Shown here: one piece after another, positions 7,284 to 13,172 of the stretch | Numbering within the stretch: the first letter of the stretch is position 1 | How the letters are laid out: every line of letters begins with the position of its first letter | Assembly: GCA_023438885.1 (NCBI GenBank) | Contig: JAEXPS010000183.1 | Location: 1 to 17,334, forward strand | Direction of reading: 5' to 3' | DNA from: Actinomycetes bacterium | Lineage (GTDB): Bacteria; Actinomycetota; Actinomycetes; Actinomycetales; Cellulomonadaceae | Length of the DNA stretch: 17,334 nt | Position numbers and translations under genes: made by a program | Notes under the pieces: generated by a model | Database searches by the model: none | What the model was told of the DNA's origin: nothing | What the model saw: the letters and a program-made list of their open reading frames with translations, nothing else

Positions 7284-7679
7284 ATGGCCGACACGCTCCC
7301 GCCCACAGACGGCACCCTGCTCGACCGCATGGGCATCACCATCGACGAGGTCACACCGCAGCGCGCCACCGGCTCCATGCCGGTCGCCGGCAACACCCAG
7401 CCCTACGGGTTGCTCCACGGCGGCGCCTCAGCGGTGCTCGCCGAGACGCTCGGCTCCTACGCGGCCACCGCCCACGCCGGCGCCGGGCGAGCGGCGGTGG
7501 GGATCGAGCTCAACGCGACGCACCACCGATCCGTGCGCGAGGGCTCGGTGCACGCGGTCGCGACCGCCGTGCACCTCGGGTCCAACCTCGCGTGCTACGA
7601 GGTCGTCGTCGCGGACGACGAGGGCCGGCGAGTCTGCACGGCTCGGTTGACCTGCATGCTGATCGACGTGCGGACCTGA
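7284..7679 (+). CDS. Hotdog-fold acyl-CoA thioesterase (PaaI/YdiI-MenI type)
   Basis: This 131-residue protein is a single hotdog domain that hydrolyses an acyl-CoA or aroyl-CoA thioester. The signature is G-N-T-Q-P-Y-G-L-L-H-G-G-A-S at 37-49 with the conserved His45-Gly-Gly, followed by V-L-A-E-T-L-G-S, where Glu54 is the expected catalytic carboxylate. L-N-A-T-H-H-R-S-V-R-E-G at 76-87 is also typical. The Glu at this position, rather than the Asp of PaaI, places it with YdiI/MenI and Arthrobacter 4-hydroxybenzoyl-CoA thioesterase, so a role in menaquinone synthesis (DHNA-CoA hydrolysis) is possible but not proven. The ATG at 7284 has no Shine-Dalgarno. It faces polA head to head, and the two must share their promoter DNA. 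Its last 85 bp overlap the 3' end of the opposing acetyltransferase frame. Confidence 0.9.
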   Translation: MADTLPPTDGTLLDRMGITIDEVTPQRATGSMPVAGNTQPYGLLHGGASAVLAETLGSYAATAHAGAGRAAVGIELNATHHRSVREGSVHAVATAVHLGSNLACYEVVVADDEGRRVCTARLTCMLIDVRT

Positions 7680-8296
7680 CGGGCCGCCTCGACCGGGACG
7701 GCGACCTCGTCCTGCGCGGCCCGCGCCTGGCGCCGTCGCGCGATGAGGTCCTCCAGGCGGCGGCGCGGAACCCGGCCGGTCGCCGTGCCCAGAACGGCCG
7801 ACGGGTCCTGCGCGAGCCGCCGCTGCAGGGCGCTCGTCGTCACCACGCGGTGTGCGGCGGCCGGGGCGAAGCCGATCCGGGCGAGGAACCGGTGCATGCC
7901 CCGCGCTCCCGGCAGCGGCGATGCGTAGACCTCACCGGCACCGACCTCGTCGGCCTGGGTCGCGGCGGCGACGAGCAACGCGTGGCCCAGGCCGCGGCGC
8001 CGCGCGCGACCGCGCACGTACATGGCCTCGAGGTTCAGTGCGACGACGTCCGAGAACGGACCGGGGCCCACGAACCGTGCGAGCAGCAAGCCCGCGATCT
8101 CGTCGTCCACCAGCCCGGCCAGAACCTGCCCGCCGGGTGCGCTCAGCAGGAGCGTCAGCTGGTCGCGCAGTCGCTGCGGGTCGTCGCTGCAGAGCTGCGA
8201 GCCGACGCCGAGCTCGGCGCGCGCCTCGAGGCACAGGGCGACCAGGCCGTCGAGATCGTCGGGGGTCGCGGGGCGAACGGCTACACCGGGACGCAC
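7595..8296 (-). CDS. GNAT-family N-acetyltransferase
   Basis: The 233-residue product transfers an acetyl group from acetyl-CoA; the substrate is unknown. The GNAT core lies at residues 6-155: it opens V-A-V-R-P-A-T-P-D-D-L, and motif A is L-E-A-M-Y-V-R-G-R-A followed by the CoA pyrophosphate loop R-R-R-G-L-G at 99-104. Motif B is visible as R-F-L-A-R-I-G-F-A at 136-144. I chose GTG 8296 because the domain begins there; GAGGAGG lies 11 nt upstream, a long but usable spacing. Residues after about 205 are encoded antisense to the end of the thioesterase gene and are Thr/Ser/Arg-rich with no family similarity, so the natural C-terminus may be read-through into the neighbour. The protein lies between polA and pdtaR without obvious functional ties. 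Confidence 0.82.
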   Translation of the reverse strand: MRPGVAVRPATPDDLDGLVALCLEARAELGVGSQLCSDDPQRLRDQLTLLLSAPGGQVLAGLVDDEIAGLLLARFVGPGPFSDVVALNLEAMYVRGRARRRGLGHALLVAAATQADEVGAGEVYASPLPGARGMHRFLARIGFAPAAAHRVVTTSALQRRLAQDPSAVLGTATGRVPRRRLEDLIARRRQARAAQDEVAVPVEAARQVRTSISMQVNRAVQTRRPSSSATTTS

Positions 8297-8408
8297 GTGG
8301 AATCGAGCCTCCTCGCAGGGGATCGCCTGGCGGGATACGGCCCACCCCGCCCCCGCGGTGTGCCTCGACCGATCATGGACCATCGTCCGGGTCGGCCACC
8401 AGCCCCCT

Positions 8409-8426
8409 GTCACCCAGCCGGGTGAC
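8409..8426 (-). terminator. Perfect hairpin directly after pdtaR
   Basis: GTCACCC (8409-8415) pairs fully with GGGTGAC (8420-8426) around an AGCC tetraloop. On the minus strand it starts two bases after the pdtaR stop codon. There is no T-tract. The hairpin is compact and stable, so it is a good terminator or mRNA 3'-end candidate. Confidence 0.65.
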
Positions 8427-8428
8427 GC

Positions 8429-9106
8429 TCAGTTGGAGCCGCCGCCGACCTGCTCGATCACCGCGTCGGCGACCTCGCGCATCGTCAGGCGGCGGTCCAT
8501 CGCCGTCTTCTGGATCCAGCGGAACGACTCCGGCTCGGTCAGGCCCATCTTCGTCATCAGCAGGCCCTTGGCCCGGTCCACGCGCTTGCGGGTCTCGAAC
8601 CGCTCCGTCAGATCGGCCACCTCGGCCTCGAGCGCTCCGATCTGCGCGTAGCGGGAGATCGCGATCTCGACGGCCGGCAGCAGGTCGGCCGGGCTGAACG
8701 GCTTGACGACGTACGCCATCGCACCGGCGTCGCGCGCCCGCTCGACGAGCTCGGTCTGCGAGAACGCCGTGAGGAGCACCACCGGCGCCAGGTGCGCGTT
8801 GGCGATCTGCTCGGCCGCGGAGATCCCGTCGAGCACCGGCATCTTGACATCCATGACGACGACGTCGGGCTTCAGCTCCGTGGCGAGCGCCACGGCCTCC
8901 TCTCCGTTGCCGGCCTCGCCGACCACGTCGAAACCCGCCTCGCGCAGCGTCTCCACCACGTCCATGCGGATGAGGGCCTCGTCCTCGGCGACGACGGCGC
9001 GCCGCGCCGGCTTGCCCTTGGTGCCCGCAGGCTGCTCCGCAGCAGGCTTGGCAGGCGTCGTCAGGTCGAGGGCGGGGGTCGGCTCGGAAGCGTCCTTCGT
9101 CGTCAC
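8429..9106 (-). CDS. pdtaR: Response regulator with ANTAR RNA-binding domain (PdtaR)
   Basis: This 225-residue protein has a receiver domain (about 36-153) and a C-terminal ANTAR domain (about 160-220). Receiver residues are E41-D42-E43, phospho-acceptor Asp86 in V-V-V-M-D-V-K-M-P, Thr113 and Lys135 in V-V-K-P-F. The ANTAR part reads R-F-E-T-R-K-R-V-D-R-A-K-G-L-L-M and ends M-R-E-V-A-D-A-V-I-E. ANTAR proteins bind paired RNA hairpins and prevent transcription termination. The M. tuberculosis orthologue Rv1626 is phosphorylated by the histidine kinase PdtaS, which is not in this window. A flexible Pro/Ala/Thr N-terminus of about 33 residues precedes the receiver. GTG 9106 has no Shine-Dalgarno, but TACGCT lies exactly 7 nt upstream, so a leaderless mRNA is likely. 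It is monocistronic, given the hairpin just after its stop. Confidence 0.95.
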   Translation of the reverse strand: MTTKDASEPTPALDLTTPAKPAAEQPAGTKGKPARRAVVAEDEALIRMDVVETLREAGFDVVGEAGNGEEAVALATELKPDVVVMDVKMPVLDGISAAEQIANAHLAPVVLLTAFSQTELVERARDAGAMAYVVKPFSPADLLPAVEIAISRYAQIGALEAEVADLTERFETRKRVDRAKGLLMTKMGLTEPESFRWIQKTAMDRRLTMREVADAVIEQVGGGSN

Positions 9107-9113
9107 GCTGCAC

Positions 9114-9119
9114 AGCGTA
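9114..9119 (-). promoter_or_regulatory. Candidate -10 (TACGCT) for leaderless pdtaR
   Basis: Minus-strand TACGCT is followed by seven bases (GTGCAGC) and the GTG start at 9106, placing the transcription start at the first base of the start codon. No -35 consensus is seen 16-18 bp upstream. Confidence 0.5.
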
Positions 9120-9173
9120 ATCCGGGTGGTGGGACGCGCGTCCGCATCAGACGAGGCCGACTGCGCGCGGCAC

Positions 9174-9179
9174 TATCCT
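9174..9179 (+). promoter_or_regulatory. Candidate -10 (TATCCT) for the tRNA gene
   Basis: TATCCT ends 8 nt before the first base of the tRNA acceptor stem at 9188, so the transcript would start one or two bases upstream of the mature 5' end. No clear -35 is visible 16-18 bp upstream. Its position supports the tRNA being an expressed gene. Confidence 0.45.
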
Positions 9180-9187
9180 GGGCACCG

Positions 9188-9261
9188 GCCCCGGTAGCCC
9201 AACTGGCAGAGGCGTTCGGCTCAAACCCGATCCAGTACGAGTTCGAATCTCGTCCGGGGCA
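9188..9261 (+). tRNA. tRNA-Leu-like, anticodon CAA, with short variable region
   Basis: A full cloverleaf can be drawn. The acceptor stem GCCCCGG (9188-9194) pairs perfectly with CCGGGGC (9254-9260), discriminator A at 9261, and CCA is not encoded (C-C-C follows). The D-arm is GCC (9197-9199) with GGC (9211-9213) around an 11-nt loop containing T-G-G-C-A-G-A, the class II tRNA-Leu layout. The anticodon stem is TTCGG (9215-9219) with CCGAT (9227-9231): four pairs plus a terminal T/T mismatch. The loop CTCAAAC gives anticodon CAA at 9222-9224, reading UUG. The T-arm ACGAG/CTCGT encloses TTCGAAT. The variable region is only CCAGT (9232-9236), whereas bacterial tRNA-Leu normally has a long variable arm. 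Amino-acid identity is therefore inferred from the anticodon, A73 and the D-arm, and is not certain. Confidence 0.85.
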
Positions 9262-9289
9262 CCCCCTCGTCCTACCAGGACTCGACCGA

Positions 9290-9307
9290 CTCGACCCACG
9301 CGTCGAG
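9290..9307. terminator. Hairpin between the tRNA and the RibD-like gene
   Basis: CTCGAC (9290-9295) pairs with GTCGAG (9302-9307) around a six-base loop. A second, smaller hairpin, GTCCT/AGGAC (9269-9281), lies closer to the tRNA. Either could end the tRNA transcript or the opposing reductase transcript. Neither has a T-tract. Confidence 0.33.
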
Positions 9308-9322
9308 CTCGGCCTGGGATGG

Positions 9323-9916
9323 TCACGCCGCCGGTCGCGCGCCTCGCACGGCGTAGCGATGCAACGTCACGCTGTCGTCGCACGTCGCCTGCTCCAGCAG
9401 GTCGAGCTGGAGAGGCTCGTCGAGCTCGTCGAACAGCGGCCTTCCGCTGCCGAGCACCACGGGGTGCGTGAAGAGCAGCAGCTCGTCGAGCAGGTGCGCG
9501 CGCAGCAGCTGTGTCGCCAGAGCCGCGCCGCCGACGCCGATGTCGCCGTCCGTCTGCGCCCGGATCGCCGCGAGCTGCTCGATCGCGTCGTCGCCGCCGA
9601 CGATCCGCGTGTTGTACTCGGCACTCGTCCGCGTGCGCGAGACGAGCACCTTCGGCTTGGCCGTCCAGATCCGCCCGTACTCGCGCGCATAGTCGGGGAA
9701 CGACTCGTCGGCCGCGGCAGCCGGCCAGTACGGCTCCATGATCTCGAACATCACTCTGCCCTGGACCATCAGGGCCAACCCCTGCGCTCGCGCGTTGAAC
9801 TCGCGGTGCAGCGGCTCACCGATCCGCGGCCAGCTACCGCCACCGTTCTCCCCTGGCGTCTGCTCGATCTTCAGGTCGAGCGAGACGTTCATCCAGTACA
9901 CGAAGCGACCGGGCAT
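9323..9916 (-). CDS. Dihydrofolate reductase/RibD C-terminal-domain family protein
   Basis: The 197-residue product is a stand-alone RibD_C (DHFR-like fold) protein, expected to be an NAD(P)H-dependent reductase of unknown substrate. It opens M-P-G-R-F-V-Y-W-M-N-V-S-L-D, matching the family's M-x-x-S-L-D-G strand, though the usual Gly after the Asp is Leu. The cofactor-binding segment is D-I-G-V-G-G-A-A-L-A-T-Q-L-L at 125-138, followed by the family's P-V-V-L-G-S-G-R-P-L-F at 152-162. The start at 9916 is well supported: GGGAGGG lies 4-6 nt upstream, whereas an upstream in-frame start at 9961 has none. A TATGGT lies 35 nt upstream. These proteins are common, scattered actinobacterial genes and are not usually involved in riboflavin or folate synthesis. 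Confidence 0.88.
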   Translation of the reverse strand: MPGRFVYWMNVSLDLKIEQTPGENGGGSWPRIGEPLHREFNARAQGLALMVQGRVMFEIMEPYWPAAAADESFPDYAREYGRIWTAKPKVLVSRTRTSAEYNTRIVGGDDAIEQLAAIRAQTDGDIGVGGAALATQLLRAHLLDELLLFTHPVVLGSGRPLFDELDEPLQLDLLEQATCDDSVTLHRYAVRGARPAA

Positions 9917-9950
9917 GTGGCCCTCCCGACGGTGGAGATGCGTCCCCGCG

Positions 9951-9956
9951 ACCATA
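9951..9956 (-). promoter_or_regulatory. Candidate -10 (TATGGT) for the RibD-like gene
   Basis: On the minus strand TATGGT lies 34 nt before the ATG at 9916, giving a leader of about 28 nt that contains the GGGAGGG ribosome binding site. A matching -35 is not evident. Confidence 0.42.
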
Positions 9957-9996
9957 GGCACGGCGCGGCGGGAGTCGCGCGCTGGGCTCCGCGACG

Positions 9997-10015
9997 GCGC
10001 ACCGCGAACGTGCGC
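9997..10015 (-). terminator. Hairpin after the DUF222-HNH gene
   Basis: GCGCAC (9997-10002) pairs with GTGCGC (10010-10015) around a seven-base loop. It starts three bases downstream of the DUF222-HNH stop codon on the minus strand. There is no T-tract. Confidence 0.42.
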
Positions 10016-10018
10016 GGG

Positions 10019-11872
10019 TCAGAAGGGCGGTTCGTCGGGATAGCCGGGGTTGGGCTGCTCGTCGTAGTCGCCGTGGCGGCTGCGTGGCCCGCCCGCGGTG
10101 GGCCGTTCGGTGTGTCCGTGGTCGCCGGGGACCACGCGGTAGGTCAGGCCGGCGGGGGTGTGCCACTCGAAGACGCCTGGTGCGATCTGAGTGAGGGTGA
10201 AGCCGCCGTCGGTCTTCAGACGGTGGTCCCGCTCGCAGAGCGGTCCGAGGTTGTCCGCTGAGGTGGTGCCGCGCACCGATGCGCCGTTGGCTGGCCGACC
10301 GTGGAACTCGGTGGTGTGGTCCAGGTCGCAGCGGTGTGCGGGCGTGGAGCATCCCGGCCCGGCACACACGCCGTCGCGGACCATGACGTGCGCGGCCAGC
10401 CCGGCCGGCGGCCGGTACCGGGATCTGCCGACGTCGAGCACGGCGCCGCTGAGCGGGTCGGTGACCAGGCGTCGCCAGATGCCACCAGCAGCGAGGGCGC
10501 GCGCCTGGTCGGCGGGGATCGGTCCGAACCCCTCGAGCTCGCCGGGTCGCTCGTCCATCCCCATCAGGGTGGACATGGCGACGGTGACGTCGACCCGGAT
10601 CTTCGGGATCCGGACGGGCGGTCCGCCATCGCAGCGCGTGGTCGGTGGTTGGCCTGCCGGTGGGGCGCGAAGCACCCGGTCATCACCCGGCCCGAGGTCA
10701 GTCAGCGGCACGCTCGGCTGCGTCGTCGCGACGACCGTGCGGGCGCCGGCGAGCAGGGCGTGGCCGGTGGTCAGGGCGGCAAACGTGTCGGCGCGTAGCT
10801 GGTCCAGGGTGCGGCGGTCGCCGCCGGCCCGCGCCGCCCGCGCGGTCGCCTCCAAGGTCGCATCGACCTGCGCGGCGTCGGCGGCGGGCAGGACTGCCCA
10901 GATGCCGGCCATCCCGTCCTGCAGTCGGCGCGGATGGCACACGTGCCGCTTGGCGATGGCTCGCTGCACCCGATCGGTGGTGTCCTCGGGGCAGATCAGG
11001 AGCAGGGCCCGGTCGATGTCGCCGGCCAGCTGGGTCGGGGTCCGGGTCGCCGCGTTGGGCAGGACCGCCTGCTGGACCTCCCACGCCAGCTCACCGGGAC
11101 GCTCGTGCAGCCGGTCGGTGATCGTGCGCAGCTTGGCGGTGTCCAGCCGCCCGTCACGTACCGCCTCGGCGGTCAGCAGCAGCTCGTTGTCCAACACCTG
11201 GCCATCACGCACCAACCGCCCGGCGGCCCGCCGCGACCAGCCCAGCCGCATCGCCAGCTCATCGCCGGCCACACACGTGTCCGCAGGTGCGGGTGCACCC
11301 CAGAGGGGGTTCATCGGCCCCCGGCGCGAGAGCACCCCCGCCAGCAAGGCGGCGTTCAGGTGCGCCCACGCCGCGAGGCGTTCCCACGCAGCGACCGCCT
11401 CGACCAGACCGCGCTCGTCCAACCACGCCGCCTCGAGCTGCTCCAGCGTCTCGGCGAGCAACGCGTTCGGCGCCATGTCCTCCAAGCCCGGCAACGACGC
11501 CCACCCGGCGATGACGGGATCGTCGGAAAGGACCTGGTCCCACGGATCGTGCGAACCCCGCGGACTGCGACCCCACGCGGCCGGCAGACCACCGCCGGAC
11601 CCAACGTCCGCCTGCCCCGAGGCGTCGGCGGTGGACGGCGTGGCCCACGGCCACGGCGTCGTGCTCGGCTCCCACACAGGCTCGGGCAACGTCCACGGAT
11701 CGACCGGCAGCACGTCCGGCATCCGCGCCTCGTCCGGCACATCCCACGGCGGGAAGTCGCTGACATCCGCCACGTCCTCGGGCGGAGCAGACCACGCATC
11801 CCGCGGCCGGGCCCACCCGGGCAGGGCGTCGAGCAGCACCACGTCGCGCCCGCCCCACCCGGTCTCGAACAT
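10019..11872 (-). CDS. DUF222 (13E12 repeat family) HNH endonuclease
   Basis: The 617-residue protein combines a DUF222 domain (about 135-430) with a C-terminal HNH nuclease. The HNH core has zinc-site cysteines C503 and C508 (C-A-G-P-G-C), catalytic D518-H519 in C-D-L-D-H-T, N541 in S-A-D-N-L, C546 and H550 in C-E-R-D-H-R, so it looks intact. The family is abundant in actinobacteria, called 13E12 repeats in M. tuberculosis, where members are among the DNA-damage-induced genes; its biological role is unclear. Residues 1-130 are an unusual Trp/Pro/Asp-rich segment. I chose ATG 11872 because the product then begins M-F-E, as many family members do, and TAGCAT lies 7 nt upstream (leaderless). 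A GTG at 11896 would add eight residues. A perfect LexA box covers the ATG, so SOS control is expected. Confidence 0.93.
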   Translation of the reverse strand: MFETGWGGRDVVLLDALPGWARPRDAWSAPPEDVADVSDFPPWDVPDEARMPDVLPVDPWTLPEPVWEPSTTPWPWATPSTADASGQADVGSGGGLPAAWGRSPRGSHDPWDQVLSDDPVIAGWASLPGLEDMAPNALLAETLEQLEAAWLDERGLVEAVAAWERLAAWAHLNAALLAGVLSRRGPMNPLWGAPAPADTCVAGDELAMRLGWSRRAAGRLVRDGQVLDNELLLTAEAVRDGRLDTAKLRTITDRLHERPGELAWEVQQAVLPNAATRTPTQLAGDIDRALLLICPEDTTDRVQRAIAKRHVCHPRRLQDGMAGIWAVLPAADAAQVDATLEATARAARAGGDRRTLDQLRADTFAALTTGHALLAGARTVVATTQPSVPLTDLGPGDDRVLRAPPAGQPPTTRCDGGPPVRIPKIRVDVTVAMSTLMGMDERPGELEGFGPIPADQARALAAGGIWRRLVTDPLSGAVLDVGRSRYRPPAGLAAHVMVRDGVCAGPGCSTPAHRCDLDHTTEFHGRPANGASVRGTTSADNLGPLCERDHRLKTDGGFTLTQIAPGVFEWHTPAGLTYRVVPGDHGHTERPTAGGPRSRHGDYDEQPNPGYPDEPPF

Positions 11873-11880
11873 GTGTTCGA
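11865..11880. promoter_or_regulatory. LexA (SOS) box over the DUF222-HNH start codon
   Basis: TCGAACATGTGTTCGA is a match to the actinobacterial SOS box TCGAAC-N4-GTTCGA, with both six-base arms perfect. It spans from the last base of the -10 hexamer (11880) through the ATG (11872-11870) to codon 3. Bound LexA would block promoter opening and the start region at once. No second copy with this spacing was noticed in the window. Confidence 0.85.
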
Positions 11881-11885
11881 TGCTA
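11880..11885 (-). promoter_or_regulatory. Candidate -10 (TAGCAT) for leaderless DUF222-HNH
   Basis: Minus-strand TAGCAT is followed by seven bases (CGAACAC) and the ATG at 11872. Its last base is shared with the LexA box. No -35 is recognisable. The 143 bp between here and the regulator-side hairpin (11886-12028) contain nothing else I can support. Confidence 0.55.
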
Positions 11886-12028
11886 CCTGAACGCACCGAC
11901 AGACGCCCTGGTCACACGCCAACTTCTGGGCGCTCGGGCGGGTGAGTTGCGCGTCCACCTCGCACCACTCCACGTGCAGAGCACGCGCGACTCGTACCCG
12001 CTCCCTCACCGGACCGGGCTGACGGCTA

Positions 12029-12047
12029 CGGCTCTGCTGGCCAGCCG
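12029..12047 (-). terminator. Hairpin directly after the regulator gene
   Basis: CGGCT (12029-12033) pairs with AGCCG (12043-12047) around a nine-base loop, immediately after the stop codon. It competes with a GCTGGCCAGC palindrome at 12036-12045. It is a modest terminator candidate only. Confidence 0.33.
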
Positions 12048-13172
12048 CTACCCCAGCGCGTGCGGCGGCGCCGTCGACTCCCTGACCCGCAGCGAGGGGC
12101 TGATCACCACCCGGTGGGTCGGGCGCCCCGGGTCGGCCAGCCGGGCGAGCACCAGGTCGATCGCAGCACGGCCGATGGACCGCCGCGGAGGCCTCACGGC
12201 CGTGAGCGGCGGGCTGAACAGGCCGGCGACCTCGTCGTCGTACGCCACCACCGACAAGCCGCCCGGAACGGCGAGGTGGCGCTCCTCGCACCGCTGCACC
12301 AGTGCCATGGCCTCGGAGTCAGCATGCACCAGGAGGGCGGTGGTGCCCGTCGCGAGGCAGTTGTCCAGCACGGCGTCGAGGGCGGCGTCGAAGTCCGGGG
12401 TGCGCAGGCCGGGCAGCATCGCCTCGACGGTCGACGAGGGCTCGAAGCCGGTCTCCGCCGCCGCCTCGTGCCAACCACGCAGCACGTGCTGCGACGTCGG
12501 GCTGAACCGAGCGAGCGCGATGCCCACCTTCTGGTGCCCCAGCGACCGCAGGTGCCGCACGGCGACGGCCGCGCCGAGCGCGTGGTCGGTCACCACCGAC
12601 TCCAGCACCTCGTGGTGCTGGCCGACGATCGCGGTGCGCTCCACCAGCACGGTCGGCACGCCGGTCTCGGCCAGCCACTCCAGAGTCTCCCCGACGGTGG
12701 GCGCGTCCAGCCGCGGCGCGATGACGAGACCGTCCGCCCCCACTCGGTCGATGAGCCGCTGGAGCTGCGGGCGGTCGTCCTCCGACTCGTACGACGACCC
12801 GCGCAGCACCACCCGGTGGCCGTATTCCCGCGCCGCCTCCTCCGCCCCCCGCACCACGCCGGGCCAGTAGTAGTCGAGGGACGGGACGAGCATCCCGATG
12901 GTCCGCGGCTCGCTCGCCTCGCCGCGCGCCGGCGAGAACGACGGCTCCTCGCCGGCGCCGTCCTCGGTGTCGATGAGGGTGACACCGCCGTGCACCCGGC
13001 GCACCAGACCCTCGGCCGCGAGCTGCGCGATGTCGCGCCTGATCGTCACGGCAGCGACGCCGAGCTGGTCCACCAGGTCGGAGACCCGCACGGTCCCCTG
13101 CCGCTGGAGCTCCTCGAGCAGCTGTGCGCGCCGCTCCACCTGCAGCGGGCCTCGCCCGTCCGACGTGCTCAT
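12048..13172 (-). CDS. Transcriptional regulator: DeoR-type HTH fused to LacI-type sugar-binding domain
   Basis: This 374-residue regulator has a DeoR-type winged helix at about 13-66 (E-R-R-A-Q-L-L-E-E-L..., V-S-D-L-V-D-Q-L-G-V-A-A-V-T-I-R-R-D-I, then V-R-R-V-H-G-G-V). An acidic linker (67-89) leads to a periplasmic-binding-protein-like LacI sensor domain (90-374: T-I-G-M-L-V-P-S...Y-Y-W-P-G-V-V-R-G-A-E, D-G-L-V-I-A-P, P-T-V-L-V-E-R, V-V-T-D-H, V-V-A-Y-D-D). A true LacI protein would have its own HTH, and a true DeoR protein a sugar-phosphate isomerase-like sensor, so this is a hybrid that probably senses a free sugar. The ATG at 13172 is preceded by GGAGGAG about 6 nt upstream and overlaps the stop codon of the heparinase-like gene (ATGA), so the two are translationally coupled. 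It likely controls the divergent cluster and itself. Confidence 0.92.
   Translation of the reverse strand: MSTSDGRGPLQVERRAQLLEELQRQGTVRVSDLVDQLGVAAVTIRRDIAQLAAEGLVRRVHGGVTLIDTEDGAGEEPSFSPARGEASEPRTIGMLVPSLDYYWPGVVRGAEEAAREYGHRVVLRGSSYESEDDRPQLQRLIDRVGADGLVIAPRLDAPTVGETLEWLAETGVPTVLVERTAIVGQHHEVLESVVTDHALGAAVAVRHLRSLGHQKVGIALARFSPTSQHVLRGWHEAAAETGFEPSSTVEAMLPGLRTPDFDAALDAVLDNCLATGTTALLVHADSEAMALVQRCEERHLAVPGGLSVVAYDDEVAGLFSPPLTAVRPPRRSIGRAAIDLVLARLADPGRPTHRVVISPSLRVRESTAPPHALG

Noticed and set aside
8297..8408. Upstream in-frame extension of the acetyltransferase to 8413
   Set aside because: The extra 39 residues lie before the GNAT domain, overlap the pdtaR terminator hairpin, and have no ribosome binding site.
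4553..8425. A very long open frame on the plus strand (about 1290 codons)
   Set aside because: It is antisense to polA, the acetyltransferase and their spacer. Its translation is Arg/His/Val/Leu/Asp-rich with no recognisable domain, the usual shadow of GC-rich genes on the other strand.
11894..11896. GTG at 11896 as the start of the DUF222-HNH protein
   Set aside because: It lies upstream of the TAGCAT and LexA box that point to ATG 11872, and homologues I recall begin M-F-E or similar.
10191..11945. A 584-codon open frame on the plus strand
   Set aside because: It is antisense to the DUF222-HNH gene, Ser/Arg/Ala-rich, without domains or a ribosome binding site.
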